Positions 6,730 through 9,655 of a stretch of DNA of 9,655 nt are shown in pieces (position 1 is the stretch's first letter; each line of letters starts with the position of its first letter). Source of the stretch: an uncultured Ruminococcus sp. (GTDB lineage: Bacteria > Bacillota_A > Clostridia > Oscillospirales > Acutalibacteraceae); assembly GCA_902773395.1 (NCBI GenBank), contig CACYEJ010000117.1:1-9655 (forward strand), in the 5' to 3' direction. The notes under the pieces are model-generated. The model did not search any database. It was not told where the DNA came from and was given only the letters and a program-made list of their open reading frames with translations. Position numbers and translations under genes: made by a program.

Positions 6730-6810
6730 ACTCCTTTTAACAAGAATGTTTTATTCATCAGACAAATTCTCGAACATTTCCTTTATGCACTTCCGGCTAA
6801 AATGTTAAAA

Positions 6811-7956
6811 TTAATCTTTGCGAGCTACTTTCTTTACTACCAAGATAGCAAGACCAGCTGCTGCTGCTGCAACCAAAGCTACGTAAGGCAAGTTGTTGAG
6901 AACCAAACCTGTTGGAACAGGTGCATCGCTGTGGTTTTCAATTGTTACTTTATTATCCTTTTCAACGATAGGACCTTTACCGCTAACTGCACGGTCGCCT
7001 GCAACATAGTCGATATCATCTGAAATAACAAAGCCTGAAATCTTACTCTTGTAGTTCTCGTCCTGAACCTCTTTTACAACGAATGTTGTGCCGGCAGGAA
7101 TCTTTGTAAATACGATTGACTCCTTGTCTGAAAGATCAGTTGTGAATGTGCCTGTCTTGCCCTGCCAAGCAATTCTTACACGGTTTGTGCCCTTGCTTAC
7201 TGCTTCAACATCTTCTTTTGTAGCTGTGTCAGGAATTGTGAATACAACTGCTACAGAGAAGTTCATTGTCTTATCGCTGTAATCGCCTGTGATTAACTTC
7301 TCAACTTTAAGTACAGGACTATCAGGATTACCCTTAACAAGCTCTTTATATGTGTTTACAAAGTTTGCTCCGCTTACAGTAGCAGTCTTCGTAGTATCGG
7401 GATCTATAGGAACTTCTCTCTCCTTAATGGTAGGATCTACCTTCTCGTCACCCTTTTCAACGATTACTTCTTTGTAAGTAAGTCCTTCGCCTTCAGTGTT
7501 TGCAACATAAATGCTAACCTTGTAAATGCTTTCGTCTACTGTCAATTCTTTCTCAGAATTAGCGTCAGAAGAACTGAAGCCCTTTGTGGTCTCTGTTACG
7601 TTGTAAACATACTTTCCAGCATGCTCAAAATTGCTTACATCACCGAAAATGTCGGCGAAAGAAAGGCTGCCTACAGCTAGACCGTTGGAAGGCTGTCCTA
7701 CTGTGATAGAAACATTCTTGTTGCCTGCTTCAGATGCTGTAGTATTAGTGCCGTCTACTCCGATAAAGCTGAAATCAAACTTGTTGATGTTGGAAATATC
7801 AACTCCGTCTGACACCTTGAGTATTTTGCTGATTCCTACGCTTTCCATGTCAAGAGCAGCTCCGTTGTCAGGCTCGCCTTCAGCAAAAGCTGTGATACCT
7901 AACATTGCTGTCATTGCCAGTGCGAGAACCGAACTGAGAATCTTTTTCATTTTCAT
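6811..7956 (-). CDS. Major pilin, Spy0128/FctA-like, with VPTG sorting signal
   Basis: 381 residues. The signal peptide ends at AFA (23-25). Two Spy0128-type domains follow. By eye alignment to Spy0128, the N domain (about 40-205) has isopeptide candidates K44, E122 (YNVTE) and N201 (FVNTY); the C domain (about 213-342) has K220, E296 (FVVKE) and N341 (TIEN). K190, shortly before N201, is a candidate for the lysine that receives the next subunit. The C-terminal sorting signal is VPTG (347-350), a hydrophobic helix (357-374) and a basic KKVARKD tail. AAGGAGGAG eight bases before the ATG is the strongest ribosome site in the locus, fitting the most abundant product. Called as the pilus shaft subunit; bond residues are inferred, not shown. 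Confidence 0.9.
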   Translation of the reverse strand: MKMKKILSSVLALAMTAMLGITAFAEGEPDNGAALDMESVGISKILKVSDGVDISNINKFDFSFIGVDGTNTTASEAGNKNVSITVGQPSNGLAVGSLSFADIFGDVSNFEHAGKYVYNVTETTKGFSSSDANSEKELTVDESIYKVSIYVANTEGEGLTYKEVIVEKGDEKVDPTIKEREVPIDPDTTKTATVSGANFVNTYKELVKGNPDSPVLKVEKLITGDYSDKTMNFSVAVVFTIPDTATKEDVEAVSKGTNRVRIAWQGKTGTFTTDLSDKESIVFTKIPAGTTFVVKEVQDENYKSKISGFVISDDIDYVAGDRAVSGKGPIVEKDNKVTIENHSDAPVPTGLVLNNLPYVALVAAAAAGLAILVVKKVARKD

Positions 7957-8011
7957 AACATTGTCTCCTCCTTATTTTTTGAAATATGATAAAAGATTTA
8001 AAAGATTCATA

Positions 8012-8040
8012 TATATATACACTATACTTTATGAGTACAA
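8012..8040 (-). promoter_or_regulatory. Candidate proximal promoter of the pilin gene
   Basis: TTGTAC (8040-8035), 17-bp spacer, TATATA (8017-8012) lying inside a short alternating AT tract (8009-8019). Predicted start near 8005, giving a leader of about 48 nt. AT-rich DNA makes chance matches likely. Confidence 0.35.
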
Positions 8041-8090
8041 TCCACCGTAGCTCCTTTCCGATTCCGCCTGCAAATTCCATAATTTTTAAA

Positions 8091-8124
8091 ATATGATTTT
8101 TCGTTCAAAAAATAAAAATCACAT
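8091..8124. other. AT-rich inverted repeat between sipA-like gene and pilin
   Basis: ATATGATTTTT (8091-8101) and AAAAATCACAT (8114-8124) are 11-bp arms with one wobble and a 12-base loop. On the minus strand the hairpin is followed by TTTTAAAAATT. It could be a weak terminator after the SipA-like gene or an mRNA-processing hairpin; low GC makes either uncertain. Confidence 0.4.
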
Positions 8125-8152
8125 CTTTAAAAGAGTTGCTTGCAAAGGTATT

Positions 8153-8181
8153 GCTATACAATGTGAGAATGCAATCGTCAA
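8153..8181 (-). promoter_or_regulatory. Candidate distal promoter of the pilin gene
   Basis: TTGACG (8181-8176), 17-bp spacer, TATAGC (8158-8153). If used, the pilin mRNA would have a leader of about 190 nt containing the inverted repeat and the G-rich island near 8042-8080. The -35 is good; the -10 is only four of six. Confidence 0.35.
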
Positions 8182-8183
8182 AC

Positions 8184-8218
8184 ATATAATATATATACAT
8201 ATATATATTAAATATAAT
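8184..8218. repeat. Alternating TA-rich tract
   Basis: Bases 8184-8218 are nearly all A/T, with imperfect alternating runs (ATATATATA blocks) broken by single CA or TT steps. The tract lies between the SipA-like stop and the distal pilin promoter. It may melt easily or bend; no gene is here. Confidence 0.5.
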
Positions 8219-8253
8219 CTTAAAAAATGATTATATAAAATAACTAATATAAG

Positions 8254-9303
8254 CTAAAAATTTCTGCGGCGGAATGTACCTATAACGCTGCCGCCAACAT
8301 CAGATTCATTAATGCAGCCCAAAATACGGCTGTCTGTGGCATGTTCTCTGTTATCTCCGAGAACAAATATTTTACCTTCGGGAACAGTCAAAGGAAATGT
8401 TACACCCTGTTCAAACTGTGTAGTTTCTCCCCAAGCATAATCTTCACGTACAGTTCCTCCATTTACTATAAGACCGGCTTCTGTGATATCGACAGTATCT
8501 CCGGCAACAGCAATTACTCGTTCAAGCATAGCTTTGTCTTCATACCAAATTAATATTGTGTCACTCGCCTTGTAGTTGTTATATAAACGCAAATACAAAA
8601 TCAAATCACCGTCTTGAAAAGTAGGCTGCATATTTAAGCTTTGATTACGGCTTAGACCGAATATGTAGCCAAAAACAACAACCAAGCTCAATGCGAAAAT
8701 TGCTATTTTAATTAGCAGTGAAGCCACTCTGCGGTAAATAGAGATTGTTTTTTTCTTTTTCGCAGGGACTATTTTCTCTTTTGTTTCTTTTGTTTTAGTT
8801 TTAGATTTAGTTTTATCGGTTGATTGTTTTGTTTTAGTTTTATTTGAAATTTGTTTTGCCTTAGCGTTATTTGATTTAGGTTTCTTTTCAACCGGACTTA
8901 CTGTCTGTTCCTCTTCGGCTCTTCTTTCTTTAGCGGCTTTTTTAGCGGCTTTATTAAAAGATCTTCTTGCCTCAGCCTGAACAAATGCTTCTTTTATTGC
9001 ATCTATGGCTAATATGAGAATTATTTTAATTTTGCTTAGAGCTTCTTTTATTAAAGCCTTGACTAATTTCAATAGTGCTTTAGCTTTTTTTGATGCCTTT
9101 TCTGCAAAATCATCTCTCGGAATTAATCCGTCAGTGTGGTTATCCTCTTTATTTTTTTTGCCTCGATGCGAAAATGATTTTTTTAAATTTGAAATTACGC
9201 CAAAAATAAAACTAAGTATTTGTAACAAAAACGCTTTTATCTTATCGAGAAATGGAATAGACGTTTGTTTATTATTAGTTTTATGTGTAGATTTTCTTTT
9301 CAT
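8254..9303 (-). CDS. SipA-like signal peptidase I homologue lacking catalytic dyad, with Lys-rich extension
   Basis: 349 residues, far longer than the usual 170-200 of Gram-positive SipS/SipA proteins. The C-terminal part (about 194-349) has a signal peptidase I layout: membrane helix 194-217, the substrate-pocket box with MQPTFQDGD (225-233), ERVIAVAGDTV (261-271) and GDNREHATDSR (316-326). The catalytic Ser before Met is Asn (N224, codon AAT) and the general-base Lys before RV is Glu (E261, codon GAA), so peptidase activity is unlikely. Streptococcal SipA, which helps pilus assembly, has also lost its dyad. Residues 1-193 are new: amphipathic stretches near 22-39 and 89-108, then a Lys/Thr repeat-like region (about 138-185), predicted cytosolic. 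No SD precedes the ATG. Called as a pilus-assembly accessory protein. Confidence 0.88.
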   Translation of the reverse strand: MKRKSTHKTNNKQTSIPFLDKIKAFLLQILSFIFGVISNLKKSFSHRGKKNKEDNHTDGLIPRDDFAEKASKKAKALLKLVKALIKEALSKIKIILILAIDAIKEAFVQAEARRSFNKAAKKAAKERRAEEEQTVSPVEKKPKSNNAKAKQISNKTKTKQSTDKTKSKTKTKETKEKIVPAKKKKTISIYRRVASLLIKIAIFALSLVVVFGYIFGLSRNQSLNMQPTFQDGDLILYLRLYNNYKASDTILIWYEDKAMLERVIAVAGDTVDITEAGLIVNGGTVREDYAWGETTQFEQGVTFPLTVPEGKIFVLGDNREHATDSRILGCINESDVGGSVIGTFRRRNF

Positions 9304-9325
9304 ATTTTTGATACATTATTATACA

Positions 9326-9356
9326 ATTATACATTTTTCCCTTTCTATGCTGTCAA
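9326..9356 (-). promoter_or_regulatory. Candidate proximal promoter of the SipA-like gene
   Basis: Perfect TTGACA (9356-9351) and TATAAT (9331-9326), but the spacer is 19 bp. The start would fall near 9319, leaving only about 16 nt before the ATG and no SD. The -35 lies in a near-tandem 10-bp repeat. Confidence 0.35.
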
Positions 9357-9445
9357 GAGCTATCAAGAATAATACACCAATCAAGCGTAAGCAAAGAATA
9401 CATGGATACAAAATCATAACAAAATTACATTTTAGAAATTTTTAA

Positions 9446-9527
9446 TGTCATTTCAAAACAAAATATTTAAACACAAAATATTTAAACGGGATACGTTTTC
9501 ATGAAAAATAATTGTTTAGAAATGACA
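9446..9527. repeat. 16-bp inverted repeat with 50-bp spacer
   Basis: TGTCATTTCAAAACAA (9446-9461) is the reverse complement of TTGTTTAGAAATGACA (9512-9527) except for one base. Inside lie a tandem 15-mer and a small AAACG/CGTTT dyad (9484-9498). It could be a leader hairpin or a recombination or regulator site. Confidence 0.7.
9458..9487. repeat. Perfect 15-bp tandem duplication
   Basis: ACAAAATATTTAAAC occurs twice in direct succession (9458-9472 and 9473-9487). It lies inside the inverted repeat and overlaps the end of its left arm. Confidence 0.9.
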
Positions 9528-9565
9528 ATAAAACATAATAATTTCATAAAGATTTTGATATAAAT

Positions 9566-9594
9566 ATGTTAGCACAATCACTTTAAAATGTAAA
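9566..9594 (-). promoter_or_regulatory. Candidate distal promoter of the pilus operon
   Basis: TTTACA (9594-9589), 17-bp spacer ending in TGC, then TAACAT (9571-9566), an extended -10. If used, the SipA-like gene has a leader of about 255 nt that includes the tandem and inverted repeats. Confidence 0.45.
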
Positions 9595-9655
9595 GGAATG
9601 TGTCAATATTTTCATTTTCATTTCCATATTTTAACTTTTAATTTCCCAAAAATTA

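Larger units (their letters stand above)
9304..9655. other. Non-coding upstream region of the pilus locus
   Basis: 352 bp, strongly AT-rich, with no frame that has a ribosome site and recognisable product. It holds candidate promoters, a 15-bp tandem repeat, a 16-bp inverted repeat and, at 9349-9368, a near-tandem pair of 10-mers GCTGTCAAGA and GCTATCAAGA. The gene upstream lies outside the window, so this is probably the start of the pilus transcript. Confidence 0.6.

Noticed and set aside
7880..8080. 66-codon minus-strand frame overlapping the pilin start
   Set aside because: Its ATG lacks an SD, and it runs through the pilin ribosome site and signal-peptide region in another frame; the pilin frame is clearly the real one.
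7957..8253. Cyclic-di-GMP or other riboswitch before the pilin
   Set aside because: I looked for conserved riboswitch cores and strong paired helices in this leader and found only an AT-rich hairpin and a purine-rich island with no pairing partner.
8254..8760. Annotating this as an active signal peptidase I
   Set aside because: Both catalytic positions are changed (Asn and Glu) with unambiguous codons, so only the fold can be claimed.
9282..9335. Upstream 17-codon frame overlapping the SipA-like start, with weak AAAGGG before it
   Set aside because: Its ATG lies ahead of the start predicted from the proximal promoter, the peptide has no telling residues, and chance frames are common here.

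Overview
The window looks like chromosome of a low-to-moderate GC Firmicute of the Clostridia, most likely an Oscillospirales/Ruminococcus-type gut bacterium. This rests on the era - yqzL-like - recO order, strong Shine-Dalgarno (SD) sites, sigma-A type promoters, and Ruminococcaceae-like Era, L13 and S9 sequences. No species can be named from the sequence alone. All genes are on the minus strand except cysK and its leader peptide.

Region 1 (1-2337, minus) is a housekeeping operon read from about 2302 downward: era (KH-domain GTPase), a small YqzL-like protein, recO (recombinational repair), then an unknown single-pass membrane protein cut by the window edge. No terminator is seen between these genes. 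Region 2 (2388-3611, plus) is cysK (cysteine synthase) with a consensus promoter, a perfect palindrome at the transcription start, a 17-codon leader peptide ending in tandem Cys codons, and an intrinsic terminator. This is the best candidate for an undescribed regulatory system. Region 3 (3718-4723, minus) is rplM-rpsI (L13-S9) with promoter, short structured leader and terminator.

Region 4 (4959-9655, minus) is an accessory locus for a sortase-assembled pilus. In transcription order it holds a SipA/LepB-like signal-peptidase homologue, a Spy0128/FctA-like major pilin ending in a VPTG sorting motif, a class B sortase, and an FctB-like small surface protein, closed by a terminator. This order matches the streptococcal FCT pilus core (sipA-fctA-srtC-fctB). 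The peptidase homologue has lost both catalytic residues (Ser to Asn, Lys to Glu), like streptococcal SipA, and carries a lysine-rich cytosolic extension of about 190 residues. The pilin keeps the Lys/Glu/Asn sets for two self-made isopeptide bonds; the FctB-like protein does not. Upstream of the locus (9304-9655) is AT-rich DNA with a 15-bp tandem repeat inside a near-perfect 16-bp inverted repeat.

Presumed workflow: the pilin is exported and its signal peptide is cut by a housekeeping peptidase elsewhere. The class B sortase joins pilins through VPTG with help from the SipA-like protein, and the FctB-like protein probably acts at the base. A tip adhesin (Cpa-like) is not in the window. No tRNA, rRNA, CRISPR array, transposase or integrase was seen.
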